From contig JAFVGK010000173.1 in the NCBI GenBank assembly GCA_017475035.1, positions 1 through 34,485 of the forward strand: 34,485 nt of DNA, written 5' to 3'. Of the stretch, positions 23,839 through 31,431 are shown piece by piece; the stretch's first letter is position 1; each line of letters starts with the position of its first letter. The DNA is from Blautia sp. GTDB lineage: Bacteria > Bacillota > Clostridia > Lachnospirales > Lachnospiraceae. A program made the translations under genes and the position numbers. The notes below the pieces were generated by a model. The model was not told the DNA's origin. It did not search any database and was given only the letters and a program-made list of their open reading frames with translations.

Positions 23839-25101
23839 ATGGAAAGGAGAAACAATTTTAACAGGTTCCTGCTTCTGTGGACAGGTGAGCTGGTCTCGTC
23901 CATAGGAGGCGGACTTACAAGCTTCGGACTCGGCGTATATATTTTCCGGCAGACAGGAAGCGCTGCAAGCATGGCGCTTGTAACTCTCCTGGGTTTCCTG
24001 CCGACATTGCTTCTTTCCGTGCCGGCAGGCGTTCTGGCGGACCGCTATGACAGACGGCTGCTGATGATGATCGGGGACGGCTGCTCAGCCCTGGGTATCC
24101 TGTATATTCTGATCTGTATGATGAACGGCGGGGCTGTCCTTACGCAGATCTGTACCGGTATACTCATCAGCGCTGTTTTTTCTGCTCTGCTGGAGCCTTC
24201 ATTCCGCGCAACGATTACAGATCTGCTGACAAAAGAAGAGTATTCAAGGGCAAGCGGCCTTGTATCTCTTGCAGGGAGCGCGCGATACCTTTTTTCGCCG
24301 ATTATCGCGGGGTTTTTGCTTACGGTAAGTGATGTGAAGCTTTTGCTTGTGATCGATATCTGCACCTTCATTCTGACGGTCATCAGCGCCGCGGTAGTCA
24401 GGAAGGGTATCGGTTCCAAAGAGAGCCGGAAGACGGAAGCTTTTCTGAAGAGCATGAAAGAGGGGTGGCGTGTTCTGTGCGGGAAGAAGGGCGTATTGAC
24501 TCTTGTCGCGTTGTCTTCCGGAATTACGCTGTTTATGGGAATATTCCAGATACTGGCGGAACCGCTTATCCTTTCTTTTGCGGATGCGAAAACCCTGGGC
24601 GTGGCAGAGACGATCTGTGCCTGCGGGATGCTTGTAAGCGGAGTCATTCTCGGAGTGAAGGGGCTTAAGGGACAATATGTCAGGACACTGGGCCTGTCGC
24701 TGATCTTTTCGGGTTTGTTTATGACAGGCTTTGGCCTGTTTGAAGAAATGATTCCGATCTGCATTTTTGGCTTTCTGTTCTTCGCATCCCTGCCTTTTGC
24801 CAATAATTGCCTGGACTATCTGATACGGACCAATATCCCGGATGAAGCCCAGGGAAGAGCGTGGGGAATGATCGGATTCCTTTCACAGCTTGGTTATGTT
24901 GTGGCATACGCGATATCCGGTGTGATGGCGGATACGCTTGGCAGAATAAGCGGCCGTGGCGTCGGAAGAGGAGCCGCTTCCGTCATCATTGCTTCGGGGA
25001 TATTTCTGGCGATCATCGCCTCAGTCATACTTTTTCCGAAGAGCATCAGAGAATTGGAAGACAGCAGTTGTCACGACAGACCTTACAAAACAGCGTTATA
25101 G
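23839..25101 (+). CDS. MFS transporter, EntS/macrolide-exporter-like
   Basis: A 420-residue membrane protein with about twelve helices. The N-terminus reads FNRFLLLWTGELVSSIGGGL, then PAGVLADRYDRRLLMMIGD, the MFS loop 2-3 motif in the variant usual for exporters of the EntS/MefA-like branch. A cytoplasmic loop near residues 190-215 separates the halves. Its start ATG 23839 is 13 bases after the TetR stop. Co-regulation with TetR suggests export of a toxic compound, but no substrate can be assigned. Confidence 0.88.
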   Translation: MERRNNFNRFLLLWTGELVSSIGGGLTSFGLGVYIFRQTGSAASMALVTLLGFLPTLLLSVPAGVLADRYDRRLLMMIGDGCSALGILYILICMMNGGAVLTQICTGILISAVFSALLEPSFRATITDLLTKEEYSRASGLVSLAGSARYLFSPIIAGFLLTVSDVKLLLVIDICTFILTVISAAVVRKGIGSKESRKTEAFLKSMKEGWRVLCGKKGVLTLVALSSGITLFMGIFQILAEPLILSFADAKTLGVAETICACGMLVSGVILGVKGLKGQYVRTLGLSLIFSGLFMTGFGLFEEMIPICIFGFLFFASLPFANNCLDYLIRTNIPDEAQGRAWGMIGFLSQLGYVVAYAISGVMADTLGRISGRGVGRGAASVIIASGIFLAIIASVILFPKSIRELEDSSCHDRPYKTAL

Positions 25102-25116
25102 GAAGGAGTTTGAAAT

Positions 25117-25977
25117 ATGAAGACAGGAAAAACCGTAAAAGAAACAGAAACATACAGATACCGGCCTGTGCTGTTCTTTGCTCTGGCATATCTGTTCACA
25201 TGGATTTTCTGGATTCCGGCTATTTTTTTACCGCAGAATATCGCAGTGGTGCTCATGCTGTTCGGACTCATCGCCCCCGCAGCCGTATCGACGGTATTTG
25301 TGCTTGTATCCGGATCGGATGTGCTCAAGCAGGATCTGAAGAATAAGATTATCGGTTTCTATAAAGTGAAATGGCTGAATGTCCTTATGGCGATCCTTGT
25401 ATTTGCGGCCATTGTGGTCTGTTCCATTCTGCTTTCTCTTGCGTTTGGCCAGTCGCTTGATCAGTTTTCATTTACAGAGGACTTCTCATTTACCGGAGTC
25501 GGGATCGCAGGCGCTTTTATCACGATGACACTTGCGTCCATCATTGAAGAAGTCGGATGGAAAGGGTACTGTGAAGACTCGATCGGTGCTTATATGAACT
25601 GGTTCTGGGAGTCCATGATCTTCGGAGCTTTATGGTCATTGTGGCATCTGCCGCTGATTTTTATTCAGGGGACTTATCAGGCAGGACTCATGGTGAATCC
25701 TCTTTATGTGGTGAATTTTTTCATCAGCGGAATCCCGCTTGGATTCATCATCACCTGGGTATACCTTGTAAGTGACCGATCGATCCTGGCCTGTATGGTG
25801 TTCCATCTGGTTGTCAACTTCATGCAGGAAAAGATCGCTATGACGCAGGAGACGAAATGTGTGGAAACGATTGTAGTGATCATTGCGGCAGCGATCATTG
25901 TTCTTATGAATAAAGACATGTTCTTTGAAACACGACATGTGGGAAAACTGCTTGAGACAAGATATGGTGAGGTATAG
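25117..25977 (+). CDS. CPBP-family intramembrane metalloprotease
   Basis: A 286-residue membrane protein, ATG 25117 after AGGAAGGAG. It has about eight helices and the three CPBP (Abi/CAAX protease) motifs. Motif 1 reads EEVGWKG with Glu144-Glu145; Lys149 stands where Arg is usual. Motif 2 is FGALWSLWHLPL with His177, and motif 3 is HLVVNF with His230 and Asn234. Such proteins act in membrane protein or peptide processing, and some provide self-immunity to bacteriocins. It is the third gene of the TetR-MFS-CPBP operon and is followed by a strong terminator. The pairing with an exporter fits a stress or immunity role, which is inference. Confidence 0.88.
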   Translation: MKTGKTVKETETYRYRPVLFFALAYLFTWIFWIPAIFLPQNIAVVLMLFGLIAPAAVSTVFVLVSGSDVLKQDLKNKIIGFYKVKWLNVLMAILVFAAIVVCSILLSLAFGQSLDQFSFTEDFSFTGVGIAGAFITMTLASIIEEVGWKGYCEDSIGAYMNWFWESMIFGALWSLWHLPLIFIQGTYQAGLMVNPLYVVNFFISGIPLGFIITWVYLVSDRSILACMVFHLVVNFMQEKIAMTQETKCVETIVVIIAAAIIVLMNKDMFFETRHVGKLLETRYGEV

Positions 25978-25998
25978 AGTTCCCATATTGATTTCATC

Positions 25999-26035
25999 AA
26001 AGTGAGAACCAGCCCGGTGGGCTGGTTCTCACTTT
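25999..26035 (+). terminator. Terminator of the TetR operon
   Basis: A perfect 17-bp stem (25999-26015 with 26019-26035) with loop GGT. AAAG at the left base and CTTTATTAT at the right base make it usable in both directions. Confidence 0.88.
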
Positions 26036-26064
26036 ATTATGGCAGGGGCACCGAAAGGGATTTT

Positions 26065-26218
26065 GTCACCTGAAGGTGACCTGCGCCTCGCCGGGGCTAG
26101 AGGGTACGGCTTCGCCTTCCTCTACCCTATTCCCCGAGCTGCCCAAAGGAAGATGTCACCTTTCGGTGACGGCTGTTCGGGGGAGAGTAGAGTGGAGGCT
26201 TCATTTACCTCTACCCTA
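26065..26218. repeat. Twofold hairpin block of unknown function
   Basis: Two similar units follow each other. Unit 1 has GTCACC-TGAA-GGTGAC (26065-26080) and then a hairpin AGGGTA/TACCCT (26101-26106 with 26123-26128). Unit 2 has GTCACC-TTTC-GGTGAC (26155-26170) and then GTAGAG/CTCTAC (26187-26192 with 26209-26214). Both units end in CCTCTACCCTAT. The block may be an interspersed repeat or a structured RNA. A frame of 101 codons crosses it (26039-26344), but its coding value is doubtful. Confidence 0.65.
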
Positions 26219-26260
26219 TCAGTAAACTTCAAGGGAAGTGATCATCCGGGCTATTTCACC

Positions 26261-26289
26261 TTGTTTTTCTACAGCTATTCGCATATAAT
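26261..26289 (+). promoter_or_regulatory. Promoter of the first alpha/beta hydrolase gene
   Basis: TTGTTT (26261-26266) and perfect TATAAT (26284-26289), spacer 17 bases. Confidence 0.65.
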
Positions 26290-26405
26290 AATTCCTGTGG
26301 CAAAAGGGAATGATGTAAACCGTGAGAATGCACGGAGAAAATGACAGGAAAAGAACTGAATTTCAGGACAGAATTGATTGAAGCCGATGAGCAGGAGGAA
26401 TGATT

Positions 26406-27335
26406 ATGTTACACGAAATCAGCTTTAAGTCGTCTAATGAGCGGGATGAGGTTCAGGGATGGGTATATGTTCCTGCATGTGAGCCAAAAGGAATTATCCA
26501 GTTGATTCATGGCTTCGGAGAACATTCACGCCGATATTTCCACATGATTGTTGCGTTTATGGACGCCGGGTTTATCGTAGCGGCAGATGATCATGTAGGT
26601 CATGGGAAAACTGCCATTGTCAATAATACCTGGGGGGACTGGGGACATAAAGGACCCCATACCATGATGGAAGATGAACATATTCTGACAGAGATTGTGA
26701 AGAAGATGTACCCCGATCTTCCGTATTTCCTTTTCGGACACAGCATGGGATCCTTCATCGCCAGGGATTATATCGCGAAATATGGGGAAGAGCTTACAGG
26801 TGTCACTCTGTGCGGAACCTGTGGGGCGTTTGCGTCACTTCCTGCCACGATTGCGGCTATCAGGGAAGCTGTCGATGCGGGTAAAGGAGATGAAAGCAAT
26901 CCGGATTTTACCGCTATGCTTTTCGGGTTTATGTTCTCACGTATTGAGGAACCGGTTAAGCTTGGAAACGAATGGATCTGCCACAGTACCTGGGTTCAGA
27001 ACGATCATGCGGAGGATCCTTTTGACGCATTTACAAAACCGACGAACAACAGATCCATGCTTTATTTCTGCGAGATGATGGATTGCATCCAGGGGACGGA
27101 ATGGGCAGATAAGGTTCCGAAGGAACTGCCGGTCTACAACATTGCAGGCGATCTGGATCCCGTGGGAAACTGGGGAGAAGGTGTCTACCAGACCACAAAC
27201 TGGCTGGCTGAAACCGGGCATAACGTGAAAACAAAGCTGTACTCCGGATACCGTCATGAGATTCACAATTATGATGAAATAAAAGCAGAGGTAGAGACCG
27301 GAATCATAGATTTCTTCAAAGGCTGTCTGAAGTAA
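26406..27335 (+). CDS. Alpha/beta hydrolase, monoglyceride lipase/lysophospholipase type
   Basis: A 309-residue serine hydrolase. An in-frame ATG at 26400 directly abuts GGAGGA (26394-26399); ATG 26406 has proper spacing and is preferred. The oxyanion-hole strand reads LIHGFGEHSRRY (33-44), the cap-side motif DDHVGHGKT follows, and the nucleophile elbow is GHSMGS with Ser113. The acid is in AGDLDPVGN (Asp249 or, by family pattern, Asp251), and the catalytic histidine is His284 in YRHEIHN. These are the marks of the Hydrolase_4 (monoacylglycerol lipase) family. No signal peptide is present, so it is probably cytoplasmic. It has its own promoter and is separated from the next hydrolase by a 16-bp hairpin. 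Substrate could be a monoacylglycerol, lysolipid or ester. Confidence 0.92.
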   Translation: MLHEISFKSSNERDEVQGWVYVPACEPKGIIQLIHGFGEHSRRYFHMIVAFMDAGFIVAADDHVGHGKTAIVNNTWGDWGHKGPHTMMEDEHILTEIVKKMYPDLPYFLFGHSMGSFIARDYIAKYGEELTGVTLCGTCGAFASLPATIAAIREAVDAGKGDESNPDFTAMLFGFMFSRIEEPVKLGNEWICHSTWVQNDHAEDPFDAFTKPTNNRSMLYFCEMMDCIQGTEWADKVPKELPVYNIAGDLDPVGNWGEGVYQTTNWLAETGHNVKTKLYSGYRHEIHNYDEIKAEVETGIIDFFKGCLK

Positions 27336-27346
27336 AAAATGAATGT

Positions 27347-27386
27347 CCGCAATTTCTGTCTTGCGGTCGTAAGACAGAAATTGCGG
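27347..27386 (+). terminator. Hairpin between two hydrolase genes
   Basis: A perfect 16-bp stem (27347-27362 with 27371-27386), loop GCGGTCGT. The T-tract is missing (AAGAAAG follows) and the next gene begins 8 bases later, so it may control translation or RNA stability rather than end transcription. Confidence 0.7.
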
Positions 27387-27394
27387 AAGAAAGA

Positions 27395-28198
27395 ATGGAA
27401 GGGATGAAAACCAGGATGGAGTATTTCAATATCCGGAAGCGTGACGGCAATCTTGTATCGTGTGTTCGGGCGGTCCCTGATCATCCGCTTGGGATCGTGA
27501 TATCAATACATGGATTTACAAGCAGCAGGGAATCGTCAACAAACAGGCTGCTTCTCAGACGGCTGCCTGCCGCCGGACTTGGGGTAGTATGTATCGATCT
27601 GCCGGGCCATGGGACAGCGGAATCCGCGGAAGAAACACTTCGTATAAAAGGGGCGATTGACAGCATCGAGGCAGCGGAACGGACTGTGCTTAAGGAATAT
27701 CCCGGATGCGGGATTTACTATTTCGGATCGAGCTTTGGCGCTTATCTGACCGGGCTGTACATCAGTACAAGGGAGCATGCCGGCAGGAAGGCTTTCTGGC
27801 GCAGCGCGGCTGTGAACATGCCGGAGCTCTTTCATAAGAAGAACCCGACAGAGACGGAAAAACGGCAGCTGAAGGACCTTGAAACAAAGGGATACTTTGA
27901 CGCGGAAATGGAAGGGAACAGGCCGGTGCGTGTTACAAAGGCCTTTCACGATGATCTGCTTCAGAATGACCTGTTTGAGATGTTTGACGCAGAACGGTTT
28001 GGAAAGCATCAGATAGCCATGGCCCATGGAAAGGAAGATGTTGTGATCCGTCCGGAGGCGGTGGAACGGTTTGCTGCAGAATTCCGGATTCCGGTCACCT
28101 GGTTCCCGAATGAAGGGCATTCTCTGTCAAACAGCAGCTCCACGCCGGACCAGGTTGTGGATCTCGCTATTTCACTTTTCATAAGGAAGGAACTGTAA
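27395..28198 (+). CDS. Alpha/beta hydrolase (serine esterase/peptidase-like)
   Basis: A 267-residue protein if started at ATG 27395; ATG 27404 and ATG 27416 are alternatives and the upstream hairpin leaves little room for a good ribosome site. Motifs: oxyanion strand VISIHGFTSSRES (about 35-47), IDLPGHG (68-73), nucleophile elbow GSSFGA with Ser113, acid Asp215 in AHGKEDVVI, and His242 in NEGHSLS. The fold fits the BD-FAE/dienelactone-like or peptidase S9-like small hydrolases; the elbow has Ser-Ser-Phe instead of the usual His-Ser-Met. It is cytoplasmic by lack of a signal. Its position 60 bases after another hydrolase suggests joint transcription unless the hairpin blocks it. Substrate unknown. 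Confidence 0.85.
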   Translation: MEGMKTRMEYFNIRKRDGNLVSCVRAVPDHPLGIVISIHGFTSSRESSTNRLLLRRLPAAGLGVVCIDLPGHGTAESAEETLRIKGAIDSIEAAERTVLKEYPGCGIYYFGSSFGAYLTGLYISTREHAGRKAFWRSAAVNMPELFHKKNPTETEKRQLKDLETKGYFDAEMEGNRPVRVTKAFHDDLLQNDLFEMFDAERFGKHQIAMAHGKEDVVIRPEAVERFAAEFRIPVTWFPNEGHSLSNSSSTPDQVVDLAISLFIRKEL

Positions 28199-28276
28199 CG
28201 GTTTTCATGCTTACCGGTTCTGCCGCTAAGATTACCAACCTCTATATCCTGTTTGTCCGTATTTTTTATGGAGCAG

Positions 28277-28303
28277 TGATGATTATCATCAGAAGGTTAT
28301 AAT
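28277..28303 (+). promoter_or_regulatory. Nitroreductase promoter with an embedded palindrome
   Basis: A perfect 15-base palindrome, TGATGATTATCATCA, covers 28277-28291 and sits between the -35 region and a perfect -10 TATAAT (28298-28303). The -35 is weak, so activation or repression at the palindrome is plausible. Confidence 0.55.
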
Positions 28304-28376
28304 AAGCAGACACTGATTCGAAACATAAAAAAACAGTAAAATACCAGTTAAGAGAAAGAATCAGGAGAGGCAAAAA

Positions 28377-29042
28377 ATGAGTGATAAAATGGAGACGATC
28401 AGGGCGCGTCATAGTGTGCGCCAGTATCTGCAAAAGCAGATCCCGGAAGGTATAAGAAAAGAACTGGATGACTATACGGCAGAATTAAACAGACAAAGCT
28501 CCCTGCACATCCAGATTCTTTACGATGAGCCTGAGTGCTTTAATTCCCGAATGGCACATTATGGGAGATTTGAGAACTGCAGCAACTATATTGCCATGAT
28601 AGGAAAAAAAGCGCCTGATCTGGAAGAAAAGTGTGGTTATTATGGAGAACTGCTTGTTTTAAAAGCCCAGGAGCTTGGGCTGAATACCTGTTGGGTCGCA
28701 CTGACACACGGAAAGAGCAAGGCAGCTGCAGCAGAAGGTGAAACAGAAGTCATCATTATTTCCCTGGGTTATGGTAAAACGCAGGGAAGCACAAGAAAGA
28801 GCAAATCCCCGGCGGATGTAAGCAATGCTTCTTCTGATTCTCCGGAATGGTTCAAAAAGGGAATCGAGGCTGCGCTCCTTGCTCCTACAGCGGTAAACCA
28901 ACAGAAATTCAGGTTTACACGTACAGACAATAAAGTATCCGTGAAACCTGGTTTAATCGGCTCATGCCTGAAAATCGATATTGGTATTGTCAAATGCCAT
29001 TTTGAAATTGGAGCGGGAAGAGAAAACTTCGAGTGGATTTAG
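28377..29042 (+). CDS. Nitroreductase-family FMN protein
   Basis: A 221-residue protein starting at ATG 28377 after AGGAGAGG. It begins with the nitroreductase pattern IRARHSVRQY (8-17), whose Arg/Ser residues contact FMN. It has a central CGYYGELLVLKAQELGLNTC WVAL-type segment (CGYYGELLVLKAQELGLN then TCWVAL), the family's helix before the dimer interface, and EAALLAPTAVNQQKF near residue 164, where the Asn-Gln pair binds FMN. The layout is that of the small TM1586-like branch. It probably reduces nitro compounds or quinones, or serves a flavin-dependent step with NAD(P)H. It is followed after 10 to 120 bases by the third hydrolase gene, depending on the start chosen there, so the two may form an operon. 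Confidence 0.87.
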   Translation: MSDKMETIRARHSVRQYLQKQIPEGIRKELDDYTAELNRQSSLHIQILYDEPECFNSRMAHYGRFENCSNYIAMIGKKAPDLEEKCGYYGELLVLKAQELGLNTCWVALTHGKSKAAAAEGETEVIIISLGYGKTQGSTRKSKSPADVSNASSDSPEWFKKGIEAALLAPTAVNQQKFRFTRTDNKVSVKPGLIGSCLKIDIGIVKCHFEIGAGRENFEWI

Positions 29043-29159
29043 AAGATTATTTTGAACAGGCTGCGAATGACACGGAAAGAAGGGATGATATATAAAGCTT
29101 CAGCTGGCAGGTGGGCGGATTTTCAGTGGACAGAATGGGAAATCAGAACGGTGAAAGAC

Positions 29160-29987
29160 ATGGAAGAACGGATATTGCAGACAAAAAAGGGCAGAGTTTT
29201 CTATTGGCAGTCAGAAAATTGGAACACCGGTGCGGACACTATTTTCTTCCTGCATGGACTTACCGCGGATCACAGCATGTTTGAAGGCCAGATACCGGCT
29301 TTCAAAGAGGATTATAATCTTCTGACCTGGGACACGCCGGCTCACGGAAAATCAAGACCGTTTGAAGCATTTGATTTCGGTGATACCTCCGATTATATCA
29401 AAAACATTCTGGATACATGCGCGGTGTGTAAGGTTATTTTTGTCGGACAGTCTCTGGGAGGATTTCTGGCACAGTCTTTTATGAAACGATATCCGGATTA
29501 TGTAAAGGCCTTTGTTTCGATAGACAGCACGCCATATGGGTTTAAATATTACTCAAAATCTGACATCTGGATACTGAAACAGGTAGAATGGATGGCTTAT
29601 CTCTGCCCGTTTCAATGGATGAAAAAAGCGATGGCGAAACAGGTATCTGTGACGCAGAAATCCTATGACAACATGATGCAGATGCTGTCCCCGTACAACA
29701 AGAAAGAACTATGCCATTTAATGGGAATCGGCTATGCAGGCTTTCTGGAGGATAATTGCGAGATGATCATCCCATGCCCGGTTTTGCTGATCCTGGGAGA
29801 AAATGACAAAACAGGAAAAGTGGTGCAGTACAATCAGATGTGGACACGGCAGACCGGCTATCCCTTGAAGATCATAAGCGGCGCAGCCCATAATGTGAAT
29901 GTGGATAAGCCCGGAGAAGTAAATGCCTGTATCCGCGATTTTCTTGAACAAATCCAGGATCGCCAACCGACGGCAATACGGCATTGA
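29160..29987 (+). CDS. Alpha/beta hydrolase
   Basis: A 275-residue hydrolase from ATG 29160, which has GGTGA a few bases upstream. The same frame stays open back to TTG 29052 (311 residues), with ATGs at 29067 and 29085. The extra N-terminal residues do not look like a normal part of the fold, so I prefer 29160. Counting from there, the oxyanion strand is FFLHGLTADHSMF (29-41), WDTPAHGKS is at 57-65, the nucleophile elbow is GQSLGG with Ser98, the acid is Asp216 (LGENDKTG) and the base His244 (GAAHNVNVD). This is the haloperoxidase/MhpC-like Abhydrolase_1 family. It follows the nitroreductase gene closely. Substrate cannot be assigned. Confidence 0.85.
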   Translation: MEERILQTKKGRVFYWQSENWNTGADTIFFLHGLTADHSMFEGQIPAFKEDYNLLTWDTPAHGKSRPFEAFDFGDTSDYIKNILDTCAVCKVIFVGQSLGGFLAQSFMKRYPDYVKAFVSIDSTPYGFKYYSKSDIWILKQVEWMAYLCPFQWMKKAMAKQVSVTQKSYDNMMQMLSPYNKKELCHLMGIGYAGFLEDNCEMIIPCPVLLILGENDKTGKVVQYNQMWTRQTGYPLKIISGAAHNVNVDKPGEVNACIRDFLEQIQDRQPTAIRH

Positions 29988-30114
29988 CGAGAATCCGGTA
30001 ATTTATACTCGGTAACGGAAATGTCTGCCGATCTGCCCAACGTATAACGAGTGAACGCGCTCCCTTTTCAATCCGAAAGCGGCAGTTAAATGCGTTCACG
30101 AGTATAAACAAATC

Positions 30115-30151
30115 GCCCCGGCAGGAAAATTTTTTCTTTTCTTGCCGGGGC
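30115..30151. terminator. Bidirectional terminator between convergent genes
   Basis: GCCCCGGCAGGAAAA (30115-30129) pairs with 30137-30151 over 15 bp with one G-T pair, and T-runs occur on both sides. It serves the hydrolase gene (+) and the Big_2 gene (-). Upstream, GTGAACGC and GCGTTCAC (about 30052-30100) form another, widely spaced inverted repeat. Confidence 0.85.
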
Positions 30152-30172
30152 ATGATTATTTTGGAATTATAC

Positions 30173-30985
30173 CTACCAGGGCTTACAGACTTTGCAAGGC
30201 CTTCCGATCGGTACAGTCGTCCATTTCCACTTGCTGCTGTCATGCAAATTACTATGATTAAGAGAAGCACAATTTGGATTATGACAAATACCGCTTTCAT
30301 AATTATAAACATAAGTTACCTGTTGCTGCGGAGGTACAGGTGTCGGCGCAGGTGTGATTACAGTGACAGGAGCCGGATTGGGTGCTACGCGAACCTTGCA
30401 GGTATATGTTTTGATGACTCCTACTGTGGCATAAACGTAAGCGGTACCGTTTTTCTTGGCTTTTATAAATCCGTTTGAATAAACGTAAACGATGTCTGGA
30501 TTTGAGGAGCTATAACGTACAGCCTGACACGTGCCTCTCAGCTTCACGCTTGTAATCGTTCCAACGGGAATACGCATCGAGGCGGGGGTTATCTGTGGAA
30601 CCTCAACGGTAAGTTTACATGCGTATGTTTTTCCATTCTTCTTTGCTGTAATTTTCGTTGTGCCGGCTTTTAACAGCTTAACTTTTCCCTTCGTAGACAC
30701 GGTGGCAATTTTAGGATTAGAGCTTTTCCACTGATAAGAAGAACCCTTGATGTTAAATTGGATTTGCTGTACACCTCTTATTGCGGAAGCCTTTACGACG
30801 TGACCGGAAGAAAGCTCAACCTTTTTCACTCGTAAGGCTTTCAGCATTTCTTTGGGAATCTGTGACTCCACAGTTCGGTGATCGTCCAGAACGAAATCAT
30901 AAGCCGATACAGATTGGATACACAGAACAACCAGCAGTAAGCACAGAACGATTCCTTTTAGTTTTCTTTTCCCTTTCAAGTACAT
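30173..30985 (-). CDS. Secreted protein with two Ig-like (Big_2) domains
   Basis: A 270-residue exported protein. ATG 30985 follows AAGGAAGGG. Residues 1-28 form a signal peptide with a charged start (KGKRKLKG) and a hydrophobic core, cleaved near VSA-YD. Two bacterial Ig-like group 2 domains follow, recognised by YQWKSSNPKIATVSTKGKVK (about 83-102) and VRYSSSNPDIVYVYSNGFIK. A proline-rich spacer (APTPVPPQQQ) then leads to a small cysteine module, CHNPNC ... CKVC, ending KPW. This could bind a metal or form disulfides. Big_2 domains occur in cell-surface adhesins and wall proteins of gut Firmicutes; no sortase motif is visible, so it is likely released or held by other contacts. It is transcribed alone and ends at a shared terminator. 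Confidence 0.87.
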   Translation of the reverse strand: MYLKGKRKLKGIVLCLLLVVLCIQSVSAYDFVLDDHRTVESQIPKEMLKALRVKKVELSSGHVVKASAIRGVQQIQFNIKGSSYQWKSSNPKIATVSTKGKVKLLKAGTTKITAKKNGKTYACKLTVEVPQITPASMRIPVGTITSVKLRGTCQAVRYSSSNPDIVYVYSNGFIKAKKNGTAYVYATVGVIKTYTCKVRVAPNPAPVTVITPAPTPVPPQQQVTYVYNYESGICHNPNCASLNHSNLHDSSKWKWTTVPIGRPCKVCKPW

Positions 30986-31262
30986 TTCATTTTCCCTTCC
31001 TTTAAAGAATAGCTATTAGAACAGTAACTTGTTACGATAAAAAATAACTAATCTTTTAACAGTATATGACAAATGATTGACAGAATCAAGATATTTATAT
31101 TAAGTCTAATAACACAGCCCATTACTGGCATTTCAACGAGTGCGCTTTGTTCCTCAACAAACTGAGTGGAAACACGAAGGTAAAAAATAGATTTTTATGT
31201 ACCACTCAGACGGAAGGCGTGTTATTATTAGAATTGATATAAAATGCAATGGCAGGTTTTAT
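30986..31262. other. A/T-rich divergent intergenic region
   Basis: About 280 bases without an intact gene. It must contain the promoter of the Big_2 gene (- strand), which I could not define. TTGACA at 31077-31082 on the + strand has only a poor -10 (TTAAGT, 17 bases downstream). Confidence 0.4.
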
Positions 31263-31361
31263 ATGGACAGAATCTGTAAAAAACGGACGGGAAAATTTGC
31301 AGGCTGGACGGTCCAGATTATCCAGCATGAGTGTGATCATCTGGACGGAGTGATTATTTGA
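31263..31361 (+). pseudogene. Peptide deformylase C-terminal remnant
   Basis: A 32-codon frame ending FAGWTVQIIQHECDHLDGVI before the final Ile and TGA. QHECDHLDG is the third deformylase motif with the HExxH metal-binding pair. The first two motifs (GxGLAAPQ and EGCLS) and about 110 residues are absent, so only the tail of a def-type gene remains. Confidence 0.75.
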
Positions 31362-31431
31362 TTTTGAAACTATATGAAAAAGGATACTGTAATGTCATTG
31401 TTTAAGAAAAAAGAAAAGAGGATTATCCACA

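Noticed and set aside
24045-24803. - strand frame (252 codons) opposite the MFS gene of the TetR operon
   Set aside because: Shadow of a clear MFS protein; composition is unlike a real protein.
26065-26170. CRISPR-like repeats (GTCACC...GGTGAC twice)
   Set aside because: Only two units, with spacing and unit structure that fit hairpins; no third repeat and no cas genes.
26039-26344. 101-codon frame over the duplicated hairpin block
   Set aside because: Its codons lie mainly in inverted repeats, it has no proper ribosome site, and the stem structure explains the conservation better.
29052-29159. N-terminal extension of the third hydrolase from TTG 29052
   Set aside because: The residues do not fit the hydrolase fold and the ribosome site is poor, although this start cannot be fully excluded.
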